DNA of 64,000 bases, from contig DATJJY010000048.1 in the NCBI GenBank assembly GCA_035491895.1, forward strand, positions 11,929 through 75,928. Reading direction: 5' to 3'. Source of the stretch: DASTHG01 sp035491895. Lineage in GTDB: Bacteria > Gemmatimonadota > Gemmatimonadetes > Gemmatimonadales > GWC2-71-9. The stretch's first letter is position 1; the number at the start of each line of letters is the position of its first letter. Shown here piece by piece: positions 16,483 through 25,055 of this stretch. The notes beneath the pieces were generated by a model. That model made no database searches. It saw only the letters and a list, made by a program, of their open reading frames with translations, and was not told where the DNA came from. The position numbers were made by a program, and so were the translations under genes.

Positions 16483-18972
16483 GTGATCTCGGGCCCCCGC
16501 CTCACTCGCTCGTTCCTCACAACAGCCGTCGCGCTGCTCGCCGTGCTGATGCTGGGCTACCTGGTGCACCCGGTACGGGCGGCGGTGCTCGAGGCGACCG
16601 GCTGGACGCTGACCGCCATCTTCCGCACAGCCGGCATCTGGCTCGCCTGGCGGGCGACGGCCGATCTACAATGGAAGCGGGCTTGGGGCTGGCTGGCCAT
16701 CGCGAGTGCGATCGACCTCGTGGCCCAGCTCTACGCCGACGCCGTCCTCGGGCGAGGTGGCCGGGTGTACGCCACGTCGCTGGCCGACGCCGGATACCTC
16801 GCCGTGTACCCCTTCCTGTTTCTCGCCGCATGGGACTTCCTGGCGACTCCGGAGCGCCGCCGCCCCACCGTGGAAATCCTGTTCGACTCCACGTTGCTCA
16901 CCCTCACGGTCGTCGCCTGGGCCTTCGAGCTGTTCGTCGAGCCGCTCCTGTCAGCGACGGGCAACGTCTCCGTCCTCGCCAGCGTGGCCTACGCGACCGG
17001 CGGAACGGCGCTCCTGTGGCTGATCGGCATGCTGCTGCTGCAGCCCAGCTCGCTCCCGGTCGGGGGCTACCGCCTGGCGATCGGCGGGCTCGTGATTTAC
17101 GCGGTATCGGACATCCTGCTGGGAATCATCGCCCTCCCCCACGGAGCGCAACCGGGCGTGCTGCTCGATTTCGGGTGGAACGTCGCCAACGTCGTGCTCG
17201 GCCTGGCGGGGGCGCTGGCGGCCGCGCGGCCGGTCCCACCGCGGCCTGTGCCTACGGCGGCGACCAGCATCGCGCCGCGGCTGTTTGCCGTCCTCGCCGG
17301 CTTCGCGGGCCTCCTCGCCCTCTTCGTCCGCAACATTCTCACGGGCGAGCGCGGGCTCGAGGACGTCGTGCTGCCGGTCGCCGGCGGGGCCGTGATCACC
17401 GCCCGAGTGGCGTATTCGCTGCTCGCCGACCGTCGCTACGAGACCGCGCTGGAGCGCGAGGTGGAGCGCCAGACGCACACGCTGATGGGCTCGCTCACCG
17501 CGGCCGCATCGGCCGAGCGCAACCTGCGGCAGATCGTGGAGGCATCCCCCGATCCCATCGTGCTGGTGAACCGGGACGGCCGCGTGCTCGAGTTCGCCCC
17601 GGTGGGCGCGCCCACGCAGAGCGCCCACACGGTGTTCGACACCGTGGATCCGGAGGCGACGGGCCTGTTGCGCCAGCACCTCGACGCGGCATTCGCGGGC
17701 GAGGTGCGGCGCTTCGAGATCCCGCAACGTCATTCCGACGGGGGACGCAACGTCAGCTCCGTGGTCTTCGCTCCGATCCGTGAGCACGGCGAGATCACCA
17801 AGGTGCTGGCGATCTCCCGCGACGTGACGGAGCTGCGCCGCGCGCAGAGCCAGCTGCAACAGGCCGACAAGCTCGCGGCGATGGGCCAGCTCGTCAGCGG
17901 CGTCGCGCACGAGATCAACAACCCCGCGGCGATCATCTCCGGCTTCGCCCAGACGCTGATGCTGGACGATCTGCGACCCGATCAGCGGGAGATCGTCGAA
18001 ATGGTGCGGGACGAGGCGATGCGCATCGGCCAGATCACGACCAACCTCCTGGCGTTCGCGCGCATGAGCGGCCCCGAGCGGTCACTCGTGGACGTGAACG
18101 AGCTGGTGCGGCGCACATATGCGCTGCGCGCCTACCACCTCAATACGCTGAACGTCAACGTGCAGATCGATCTCGATCCCGCCGATCCGCGCGTGTGGGC
18201 GAACGTGTCGGAGCTGCAGCAGATGCTCTTGAACTTCCTCATCAACGCCGAGCAGGCGCTCGAGTCGCACAACGGCACGCGGGCCATCACGCTGCGGACG
18301 CGTTCCGATGACGCCGAAGTCCGCATGGAGTGCCGCGATTCGGGGCCCGGCATCCCGTCGGAAATCAAGAGCCGGATTTTCGACCCGTTCTTCACCACCA
18401 AACCCGAAGGCGTCGGCACGGGACTCGGGCTGTCGATCTGCTACGGCATCGTGCGCAGCCATGGCGGACGAATCTGGGTCGACTCGGAGCCCGGCAAGGG
18501 AGCCGGCTTCCTGGTGGCGTTGCCGCTCGATCTCCGCACGATGCCGCGTCCCAGCGCCGAGCCGGTCGTGGGCCCCACGGGCACGGAGCCCCTCGCCGTT
18601 CTGGTCGTCGACGACGAGCCGGGGATTCGCCAGGCGACGGCGCGGTTCCTCAATCGCAGCGGGATGCAGGTGCGGGCGGTGAGTGACGGCGCGGAAGCGC
18701 TGCGCGCGCTCCGCGGCCAGAGCTACGACGTGATCCTGTGTGACGTCCGCATGCCCGGGATGAACGGCCGTGACTTCCTGATCCGGTTACGCGAGCAGAC
18801 CCCCCTGCTCATTTCGACGCTGATCTTCGCGACCGGCGATACGCTCGACGCCGATACCGCGGCACTGCTCGCCGACGCCGGCGCGCCATCGCTCGTGAAG
18901 CCGTTCGATTTCGATGCGTTGGAGCGGTTGGTGCGGGATGTGGCGGCGAAGTCGCAGCAGCGCGCGGGATAA
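16483..18972 (+). CDS. Hybrid sensor histidine kinase with membrane sensor, PAS and receiver domains
   Basis: An 829-residue hybrid kinase from GTG 16483. The first ~310 residues contain about eight to nine hydrophobic segments, forming a MASE-like membrane sensor. A PAS domain follows (IVEASPDPIVLVNRDGRV), then the dimerisation/phosphoacceptor helix LVSGVAHEINNPAA with H476, the ATPase with N box FLINAEQAL, RDSGPGIPSEIKSRIF and GTGLGLSICYGIV, and a C-terminal receiver domain with VLVVDDEPG, phosphoacceptor D754 in ILCDVRMPG, and the lysine in LVKPFD. NtrB-like HEINNP hybrids usually signal through internal phosphorelay. No cognate output regulator is adjacent. The stimulus is unknown. Confidence 0.92.
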   Translation: MISGPRLTRSFLTTAVALLAVLMLGYLVHPVRAAVLEATGWTLTAIFRTAGIWLAWRATADLQWKRAWGWLAIASAIDLVAQLYADAVLGRGGRVYATSLADAGYLAVYPFLFLAAWDFLATPERRRPTVEILFDSTLLTLTVVAWAFELFVEPLLSATGNVSVLASVAYATGGTALLWLIGMLLLQPSSLPVGGYRLAIGGLVIYAVSDILLGIIALPHGAQPGVLLDFGWNVANVVLGLAGALAAARPVPPRPVPTAATSIAPRLFAVLAGFAGLLALFVRNILTGERGLEDVVLPVAGGAVITARVAYSLLADRRYETALEREVERQTHTLMGSLTAAASAERNLRQIVEASPDPIVLVNRDGRVLEFAPVGAPTQSAHTVFDTVDPEATGLLRQHLDAAFAGEVRRFEIPQRHSDGGRNVSSVVFAPIREHGEITKVLAISRDVTELRRAQSQLQQADKLAAMGQLVSGVAHEINNPAAIISGFAQTLMLDDLRPDQREIVEMVRDEAMRIGQITTNLLAFARMSGPERSLVDVNELVRRTYALRAYHLNTLNVNVQIDLDPADPRVWANVSELQQMLLNFLINAEQALESHNGTRAITLRTRSDDAEVRMECRDSGPGIPSEIKSRIFDPFFTTKPEGVGTGLGLSICYGIVRSHGGRIWVDSEPGKGAGFLVALPLDLRTMPRPSAEPVVGPTGTEPLAVLVVDDEPGIRQATARFLNRSGMQVRAVSDGAEALRALRGQSYDVILCDVRMPGMNGRDFLIRLREQTPLLISTLIFATGDTLDADTAALLADAGAPSLVKPFDFDALERLVRDVAAKSQQRAG

Positions 18973-19000
18973 GACAACAAAAAGCGCCGCAGTTCGTTTT

Positions 19001-21004
19001 CTACTGGATGCCCAGCTTCTGCTTCAGATCCAGTGGCATGAGCGGTACCGCGTGCCGGATCGGCACCGACAGCGCGAACCCCGGCGCCTGCGGCAAACCC
19101 GCTCGATGGATCGAGATCACTTCCCCGTTGGCGTTGAAGACCGGGCTCCCCGACGATCCACCGACCGTCATGCCGTCGAACTGGATCACGTCCTCGGTCA
19201 CCCGCGAGATGATCCCCGCCGTCATCGACGTCCGCACCACCGCGGAGCGCAGCCGCGCGAATCCGGCCCCGGCGGGGTACCCGATCAGCGCCGCGGGCTC
19301 TCCCTGGCGGGACTTCGTTCCACCCCAGTCGATCGCCGTGAGATACGGGCCCTGATACAGGCGGATCTTGATGAGCGCGATGTCGCGATCCTGTGACGTC
19401 ACGACTACGTCGGCGAACCGCGCTGTCGACTGGTCGGCCATCGTCACCCAGATCGTGTCGGGCTTCGGGTAGCCGCTGTCGGTCACCACATGCCAGTTGG
19501 TGAGCATGTAGCCGTCCGCCGAGATCACGAACCCGGTGCCGTTGTAGTAGTTCTTACCGAAGCTCACCGTGATCAGGCCAACCGCCCCCTGATTCTGCTG
19601 CGCAATCGTGGCAAAGTCGGTGCCCCGCACAGCGCGCATGCGCGCGTCGAGACTCGCCGTCTGTGCCTCGGCGGCGTTCACCTGCCGGCGCAGGCTGTCG
19701 ATCTGGCTGGACGAGGGAGCGCTCTTCTGTGCCTCGGTGAGCTGCTCCCGCAACCGCTGCAGCTCGCGCTCCGATGCCTGGCGCTGCGTCTCTCCCGCCG
19801 AGAGCTGTTGCGTCAGCGCGCCCTGGGCACGAGAAAGCGCCTGCCCCAACTCGGCGGTACGGGCCTGGGCCGACTCGAGCTGCACGCGCAGGCTGTCCAC
19901 CGTCGCCGCCGGAGCCGCCTGCGACCGCGCGGAATCGAGCGCCTGGCGCAGGCGCTCGGCCTCGGCGCGGGAGGAATCCTCCCCGGTGCGCCGCGCCACC
20001 TCGGTCTGAGCGACTTGTTGGGAGAGCAGCTGGTAGACGCCGAACACGCCGGCGCCGAGCACGAGGACGAGCACCACGACGATCGCGGTGATCCAGCGGA
20101 ACTTGCGGCGCGAATCCTTCCCGACTTCGGCCGCGACCGCCTTGAGGAACGCCGTCGACCCCCGGCCGCCGCGGCGCCGCTCCTCGCGCGCCTGCTCCAG
20201 CGCCGAGTTGATCAACCCCATCACCGTACTCTGTCCCATGACTGCGGGAGCGGCCTGTGGCCGCGCCGCAGCTTTCATCGGGCCGGTCCCGATACCTTCC
20301 ACGACGAGGACGGGACCGCCGGGACCGAGCGTGATCCGGTCTCCCAGGCGCACCGGCATCGGATCCTGGATCCGGTCGCCGTTCAGGAACGTGCCGTTCT
20401 TGCTCCCCACATCGCGCAGCGACAGCCCGCCGGAGGGGCCGACGCTCAGCTCGGCGTGCACCCGGGAAACGACGCCCTCGCTGCCCTCGACGGGGCGAAC
20501 CTCGCATTCTTTCCCCCGACCGAGCCGGATGCGCGTCCCCTTGGCCTCGAATCGCTTGCCGGTGGCGGTCGCGATCAGGGTGATGCCGTAGGGGCGGGCT
20601 TCCGGGGGTCGCGCCGACGATGCGAGGGACGGGGGCGCGGCGGCCGAGCTCTTGAGGGGATCGTAGGCGGGCTGCTCGGCGAGCGTGGCGCCGACGGCGT
20701 CGCTGGTCGCGACCACGGTGAGGCGCGGCCCGGTCTCGCCCAGGCGGATGTCATCGCCGGCGGCCAGCGGGGACTGACCCTCCACGCGCACGCCGTTCAG
20801 GTAGCTCCCGTTGCGGCTCCCCAGGTCGGCCAGCACCCATCCGCCATCCTGGTGACGCAGCTCGGCGTGCCGGGTGGAGACGACGCGCGCGTCGTCGCCC
20901 GTGAAGGTCACGGTCGCGGTGGGATCGCGCCCCAGGCTCGCGACGGCGTCGCGCACCTCGAGAGTGTTCCCGCTGGCGAGTAGCTGAAGTTTCAGATAGG
21001 GCAT
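19001..21004 (-). CDS. Double-FHA, membrane-anchored trypsin-like serine protease
   Basis: A 667-residue protein of unusual architecture. FHA domain 1 covers residues 1-97 (phosphothreonine-binding SxRH and DLGSRNGSYLNG) and FHA domain 2 residues 138-237 (SRVHAEL, DVGSKNGTFLNG). One TM helix follows (304-326, ITAIVVVLVLVLGAGVFGVY), then a Gln/Glu/Arg-rich coiled coil (330-455) and a Deg/trypsin-fold protease with H505 (LTNWHVV), D541 (DRDIALIKI) and S618 (GGSSGSPVF). With FHA domains cytosolic and the protease outside, it could carry a kinase signal across the membrane. The pseudokinase-kinase at 22430-24127 is a plausible partner (inference). ATG 21004 begins directly at the first FHA strand. 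Confidence 0.9.
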   Translation of the reverse strand: MPYLKLQLLASGNTLEVRDAVASLGRDPTATVTFTGDDARVVSTRHAELRHQDGGWVLADLGSRNGSYLNGVRVEGQSPLAAGDDIRLGETGPRLTVVATSDAVGATLAEQPAYDPLKSSAAAPPSLASSARPPEARPYGITLIATATGKRFEAKGTRIRLGRGKECEVRPVEGSEGVVSRVHAELSVGPSGGLSLRDVGSKNGTFLNGDRIQDPMPVRLGDRITLGPGGPVLVVEGIGTGPMKAAARPQAAPAVMGQSTVMGLINSALEQAREERRRGGRGSTAFLKAVAAEVGKDSRRKFRWITAIVVVLVLVLGAGVFGVYQLLSQQVAQTEVARRTGEDSSRAEAERLRQALDSARSQAAPAATVDSLRVQLESAQARTAELGQALSRAQGALTQQLSAGETQRQASERELQRLREQLTEAQKSAPSSSQIDSLRRQVNAAEAQTASLDARMRAVRGTDFATIAQQNQGAVGLITVSFGKNYYNGTGFVISADGYMLTNWHVVTDSGYPKPDTIWVTMADQSTARFADVVVTSQDRDIALIKIRLYQGPYLTAIDWGGTKSRQGEPAALIGYPAGAGFARLRSAVVRTSMTAGIISRVTEDVIQFDGMTVGGSSGSPVFNANGEVISIHRAGLPQAPGFALSVPIRHAVPLMPLDLKQKLGIQ

Positions 21005-21041
21005 CGCGGCTACGACGTCATCCGAACGGACGAACGGACCC

Positions 21042-21281
21042 TCAGGACAAGAGGTCTTCGGGCGGCTCTTCCCGGCGATCGCCCGGCACCCGGCGCGGGT
21101 CGTCGCGGCGATCGACACCGGAACGACGGTCGAAGCCGTTGCGGTGATCGACCGCCACCTCCATCACCACCGTGCGCCGCTCCGTTCGCCCGCGACGGTC
21201 GACCCCGGACCGGCGATCCATGAGATTACGCCGTTCGGTGGTGCGCCGCCGCTCGCGCGCCTGTCGGACCGAGGTTGGCAC
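21042..21281 (-). CDS. Small arginine-rich protein with DRRSGVDRR repeats
   Basis: A 79-residue hydrophilic, strongly basic and acidic protein composed largely of NRRDRR-type repeats (RRSGVDRRGR, DRRSGVDRRDD, GDRREEP). No fold or function is recognised. It begins at GTG 21281 with a TAGGTT box 7 nt upstream (21289-21294), the same leaderless layout as other genes here, which supports it being real. It lies 37 nt upstream of the FHA-protease gene in the same orientation and may be co-transcribed. Similar RRSGxDRR repeats occur in short uncharacterised proteins, but no role is established. Confidence 0.55.
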   Translation of the reverse strand: MPTSVRQARERRRTTERRNLMDRRSGVDRRGRTERRTVVMEVAVDHRNGFDRRSGVDRRDDPRRVPGDRREEPPEDLLS

Positions 21282-21288
21282 GCCGAAG

Positions 21289-21294
21289 AACCTA
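21289..21294 (-). promoter_or_regulatory. Leaderless-type -10 box (TAGGTT) for the RRSG protein
   Basis: On the minus strand TAGGTT is followed by 7 nt (CTTCGGC) and then GTG 21281. No Shine-Dalgarno exists, so transcription would begin at or within a few nucleotides of the start codon. Confidence 0.5.
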
Positions 21295-21327
21295 CACCAC
21301 CTGTCCGACCTGGCTAGTCCGCCGCCT

Positions 21328-21333
21328 TATCTT
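21328..21333 (+). promoter_or_regulatory. Leaderless-type -10 box (TATCTT) for the membrane hydrolase
   Basis: TATCTT is followed by exactly 6 nt (GGGCGC) and GTG 21340. The same TATCTT-NGGCGC-GTG string precedes citrate synthase (40707-40721). The spacing places the transcription start at the start codon itself. Confidence 0.6.
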
Positions 21334-21339
21334 GGGCGC

Positions 21340-22416
21340 GTGGACAACCTCGCGCACGCCCTCGTTGGTGCCGCCATCGGACGCGCCGCAGGCCGGGACG
21401 AGATCCCCGCCGCGGGGTGGATCGGTGCGGTCGCCGCCAACGCACCGGACTGGAGCGAACCCCTGATCGGATTCCGGTTCGATCGCGCAAGCGGGGCGTA
21501 CTATTCGTTGCATCGCGGCATCACGCACTCGTTTCTCGGGGCCGCTGTCGAGACGGTGGCGATCACCCTCGTTCTTTGGGGAATCTTCGTGCTGGTGCGC
21601 CGCCGCACGCAGCGGTATGCGATCGATCCGCTCGTGCTCTCGCTGCTCGTGTTTCTGGCGGTCGCCAGCCATCTGTACATGGATTGGCAGGGCTCGTACG
21701 GCCTGCGACCGTTTCTCCCGTGGAGCGGCCGCTGGTACTACGGCGACTGGGTCGCGATCGTCGATCCCGTCTACTGGCTTGTCCCGCTCGGCGCGCTCGC
21801 GTGGGGCGCCGAGCGCCACTGGCGCGATCTGACTCCCTGCCTGCTGATCGCGGGAATCGTTCTTTGGCTCGTGCTCACCACTGACGGCGTGGCCGGCTGG
21901 CTCCGCTTCACGTGCGTCGCGCTCGTCGGAATCGGCGCACTCGGATGGATCCGACACTGGTTCGGCTGGAACCGGCGGCGACTCGCCGCCGCGCTGGCGC
22001 TCGGCGTTCTGGCCCTCTACACCGCCGCCCAAGCGGTGGCGAGTGTCCCCGCAAAGGCGGCCGCGCGACGGGCGGCCATCCAACGCTTCGGCCGAGACGC
22101 GCAGTCAGCCTCGCTCACCAACGTCGGGTATCCCTTTACCTGGACGACGATGATCGCCTCGCCGGACACCGTCGCCGGTGCGGCGTGGGCGTGGCCGCGT
22201 CACCTCAGCGACCCCGCCGTGCGGGAGGCGCTGCGCATCTCGCCGCCGGCTCGCGCCCTCGCGGGATTCGCCCGGTTTCTCGCGGCGGACGTCGACTCCG
22301 GCACGCACCCTACGCTCGTCACGTTGCGCGACATGCGTTACGCCCGCCCGCCGTCGAACGGCTGGGCGGTGGTGGCGGTGCCGTTGGCGGCAACCGCCGA
22401 CGCGTCACCGCGCTAG
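21340..22416 (+). CDS. YdjM/LexA-regulated-type membrane-bound metal-dependent hydrolase
   Basis: A 358-residue membrane protein with the YdjM-family (PF04307) start VDNLAHALVGAAIGRA and the metal-site elements ANAPDWSE and HRGITHSFLG (HRGxTHS, near residues 56-62), followed by ASHLYMDWQGSYG. There are about five TM helices and a C-terminal soluble part of ~100 residues. The family is annotated as inner-membrane metal-dependent hydrolases, and its substrate is unknown. GTG 21340 is favoured by the leaderless TATCTT box and by the family N-terminus. It is divergent from the RRSG protein and 13 nt upstream of the kinase gene. Confidence 0.85.
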   Translation: MDNLAHALVGAAIGRAAGRDEIPAAGWIGAVAANAPDWSEPLIGFRFDRASGAYYSLHRGITHSFLGAAVETVAITLVLWGIFVLVRRRTQRYAIDPLVLSLLVFLAVASHLYMDWQGSYGLRPFLPWSGRWYYGDWVAIVDPVYWLVPLGALAWGAERHWRDLTPCLLIAGIVLWLVLTTDGVAGWLRFTCVALVGIGALGWIRHWFGWNRRRLAAALALGVLALYTAAQAVASVPAKAAARRAAIQRFGRDAQSASLTNVGYPFTWTTMIASPDTVAGAAWAWPRHLSDPAVREALRISPPARALAGFARFLAADVDSGTHPTLVTLRDMRYARPPSNGWAVVAVPLAATADASPR

Positions 22417-22429
22417 ATTCCCTCCCCAC

Positions 22430-24127
22430 GTGAGTTCCGACACGCCGTCTGCCGATCTGCTCGCCGGTATCACACAGGCGTTGGAGCCCGATTTCCGGCT
22501 CGACCATCTCGTCGCCATCTCGCCGGAGCGCGCGATGTACCGCGCGTGGGACCGCCGTCTGAAGCGCAGCGTGGCGGTGCGCGTCCACCTCATTCCCGAT
22601 TCACCGGGGCGGGCGTGGTTCCTGCGCGAGAACGAAACACTCGCCGCGCTGAACCACCCCGCCGTGCGTCACGTCTACCACGCGGGCGAAGTGGGGCCCT
22701 TCGCCTACCGCACCACCAACTGGGTCGACGGAGAAAGCCTCGCCGAGGCGATGCGCCGCGGACCGCGGCCGATTCCCAGCGTCATGTCACTGGTGCGCGA
22801 CCTGCTCGGCACGCTCGAGCATGCCCACGCGCGCGGCATCATCATCCGCCGCATCGTCCCCACGACGCTGCTGCTCGAGATCTCCGGACGCGGCGTGATC
22901 ACCGACCTGCGCTATGCCAACTGGTGTCTGAGTCACGTTCCCCCGGAGGACGAGGCCCAGCGGACGCTGTTTGTCGCGCCCGAAGTGCGGAAGGGGGAAC
23001 CGGGAGATCCGGCGACCGACGTATATGCGGTGGCGGCGATCGTCTACTACGCGCTCACCGGGACGGAGCCGGCGGCCGAATCGCCGGCGCCGCCGCGATC
23101 GCTCCGGCAGGCGATCCCGCAGGCCGTAGAGCGCGTGATCCTGCGCGGCCTCCGGCCCGTGCCGCGCGAGCGCTACTTCACCGCCACCGAGATGCTCGAG
23201 GATTTCGTCAGCGACGCCGGCATGTTCCACGAACCGGCCGTCGCGCCCGCGACGATGGAGAAGGACTTCGAGCGCCGGCTACGGCGCGCGCTGGGCGACG
23301 ATTACGAGCTGTTGAACGAGATCGGCTCGGGGGGGTTCGGCCGCGTCTACCGCGCGCGAGACCTGGGTCTCGAACGGGAAGTGGCGATCAAGGTCTTGCA
23401 TCCGCAGCTCACTGCGGACCCCGGCGTGATGGAGCGGTTCCGGCGCGAGGCGCAGCTCGCCGCGCGGCTGCGCCACCCCAATATCGTGAGCGTGTACGAC
23501 ATTCAGAGCCGCGCCGGGCTGCAGTGGTACGTCATGGAGCTGGTGCCGGGGGCGAATGTCGCGCAGTTGGTGAAAAAGGAGGGACCGTTCCCGATGCAGA
23601 AGACGGAGCGGTTGTTGTTCGAGGCGCTGTCGGCGCTCGAGCACGCGCATAGCCTGGGCCTCGTGCACCGCGACATCAAGCCGGAGAACATGCTGATCGA
23701 GCCCGACGGCCGACTGCGGATCACCGATTTCGGGCTGGCGTTGGCGCTGCGCGGCGAGCGGTTCGCCGGTGCGACTTCCCGCAGCGGCACTCCGCAGTTC
23801 GCGGCTCCGGAACAGCTTCTCGGCGAGCGGGTCGAGCAACGCGCCGACCTCTACTCGCTCGGCGCGGTCGCCTACTTCACGCTGCTCGGCCGGCCGCCCT
23901 TCGAAGGGTCGACCCCCGAGGCGATTCTCGCGAAACAGACCGTGGACGCTCTGCCTTCACTGCGCGAGGCGCGGCCCGACGTGTCGCGCGAGTTCGAGGA
24001 GGTGCTGCGGCACACGGTCGTCTGCGACCCGTCGCAGCGCTACCAGACGGCGGGAGCGCTGCGACAGGCCCTGGAGCAGGTGACGGGGAGCGTCGTGAAA
24101 CGGATCCTCGGGTGGCTCAAGGTCTAG
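22430..24127 (+). CDS. Tandem pseudokinase-Ser/Thr protein kinase (PknB-like)
   Basis: A 565-residue protein with two kinase folds and no TM helix. The second domain (about 290-550) is intact: GSGGFGRVYRA, K321 in VAIK, HRDIKPEN with D415, DFG at 433-435, and APEQLL. The first domain (about 20-260) keeps the fold but not the chemistry: the lysine position is R51 (VAVRV), HRDIKPEN reads IRRIVPTT (139-146), and DFG reads DLR (159-161), while APEV and the DVYAVAAIVYYALTG helix are retained. This is a regulatory pseudokinase fused to an active kinase. FHA domains of the protease at 19001-21004 are candidate readers of its phosphothreonines. GTG 22430 follows a TAGATT box by 10 nt. Confidence 0.9.
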   Translation: MSSDTPSADLLAGITQALEPDFRLDHLVAISPERAMYRAWDRRLKRSVAVRVHLIPDSPGRAWFLRENETLAALNHPAVRHVYHAGEVGPFAYRTTNWVDGESLAEAMRRGPRPIPSVMSLVRDLLGTLEHAHARGIIIRRIVPTTLLLEISGRGVITDLRYANWCLSHVPPEDEAQRTLFVAPEVRKGEPGDPATDVYAVAAIVYYALTGTEPAAESPAPPRSLRQAIPQAVERVILRGLRPVPRERYFTATEMLEDFVSDAGMFHEPAVAPATMEKDFERRLRRALGDDYELLNEIGSGGFGRVYRARDLGLEREVAIKVLHPQLTADPGVMERFRREAQLAARLRHPNIVSVYDIQSRAGLQWYVMELVPGANVAQLVKKEGPFPMQKTERLLFEALSALEHAHSLGLVHRDIKPENMLIEPDGRLRITDFGLALALRGERFAGATSRSGTPQFAAPEQLLGERVEQRADLYSLGAVAYFTLLGRPPFEGSTPEAILAKQTVDALPSLREARPDVSREFEEVLRHTVVCDPSQRYQTAGALRQALEQVTGSVVKRILGWLKV

Positions 24128-24540
24128 CCGAGCGCCCCGAGCGCCGTCGCCGCCTTTTTCACGTCCCGCTGCTTCACCCACAGAATCGCACCGAAGCGTC
24201 CCGCCCCGGCGCACACCGCGTCCGCGGCGGTGACGCTGATCTTCGCCGCGGCGAGCCGCGCATGGATCTCCGCCATGGCGCCGGGGCGATCGTCGCCGTT
24301 GATCAGAAATGCCTTCTTGGGGCGGCTGAGCTTCACCTTCGCGGCCTTCGCGGCGGCCAGGAATGATCCCGTATCCACCGGCACGAAATCGAGCTGCACG
24401 CGCCGACCCTCCGGAAACCCGGAGAAGGCCGTCAGGTTGACGCCGGCGTCGCGCAGGGCCCCGAGTATCCTGGCCCCCTCCCCCACCTTGTCGGGTACCA
24501 TCGTGTAGTAGTAATCGACCAGCGTCACCGTGTCGCTCAT
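24124..24540 (-). CDS. ACT-domain protein
   Basis: A 138-residue cytosolic protein made of two ACT-like beta-alpha-beta units. The first begins TLVDYYYTMVPDKVGEGARILGALRDAGVNL, and the second, AFLINGDDRPGAMAEIHARLAAAKISV, shows the DRPG ligand-binding turn typical of ACT domains. Such stand-alone proteins are usually small-molecule (amino acid) sensors. A clear AAGGAGG Shine-Dalgarno precedes ATG 24540. The stop overlaps the convergent kinase stop (TAG against TAG). The ligand and partner are unknown. Confidence 0.8.
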   Translation of the reverse strand: MSDTVTLVDYYYTMVPDKVGEGARILGALRDAGVNLTAFSGFPEGRRVQLDFVPVDTGSFLAAAKAAKVKLSRPKKAFLINGDDRPGAMAEIHARLAAAKISVTAADAVCAGAGRFGAILWVKQRDVKKAATALGALG

Positions 24541-24646
24541 GGCAACCTCCTTGTATTCCGGGTACTCCGGCCACCTTTCGCTCCACCACCGCCGGCAGTC
24601 AAGGGCTTGAAGTCCGGGCTACTATTCTAGATCGTTTCATTGTGTC

Positions 24647-24653
24647 AGGAGGA
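24647..24653 (+). promoter_or_regulatory. Strong Shine-Dalgarno (AGGAGGA) deciding the cupredoxin start
   Basis: AGGAGGA lies 6 nt before ATG 24660, selecting that codon over the upstream in-frame ATG at 24642. It contrasts with the leaderless genes elsewhere in the window. Confidence 0.75.
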
Positions 24654-24659
24654 CGGTGC

Positions 24660-25055
24660 ATGCGACTCAACGTGTTCGGCTGTCTCGCGTCGCTCCTCAT
24701 TCTCGTCGGCTGCGGCGGCCTGTCGAAGACCGGGGCAAATGGGACCGGTGCAGGCGGTACGGGCCCCGGACTTACCGCCTCAATCACCGTCCGGGACTAC
24801 AATTATGCGCCTTCCGTGATCACGATCAAAGTCGGGACCACGGTCAACTGGCTCAATGACGGTCCCTCATCCCACAGCGCGACGAGTGACACCACCGGCC
24901 AATTCGACAGCGGAGCGCTGGCGGCGCCGATGAAGAACGCGTACGGCGGGATGACGAACGGCGGGCTGTTCCAGGTGAATTTCGCGACTCCCGGCACCTA
25001 CACCTATCACTGCATGTTCCACGCGCAGATGCACGGCACGATCACCGTGCAGTGA
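24660..25055 (+). CDS. Cupredoxin (plastocyanin/azurin-like) lipoprotein
   Basis: A 131-residue secreted type-1 copper protein. It has a lipoprotein signal (lipobox ILVGCGG), a Gly/Thr-rich linker, and a cupredoxin beta-sandwich starting ITVRDYNYAPSVITI. The copper ligands are visible as H in SSHSATSD and the C-terminal cluster YHCMFHAQMHG (Cys, His three residues on, Met three further). It probably shuttles electrons at the membrane or binds copper in the periplasm. It is monocistronic, and its stop abuts the convergent ABC permease stop with no spacer. The outer-membrane protein at 27539-28843 belongs to a family often found with copper genes, but that link is not proven here. Confidence 0.88.
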   Translation: MRLNVFGCLASLLILVGCGGLSKTGANGTGAGGTGPGLTASITVRDYNYAPSVITIKVGTTVNWLNDGPSSHSATSDTTGQFDSGALAAPMKNAYGGMTNGGLFQVNFATPGTYTYHCMFHAQMHGTITVQ

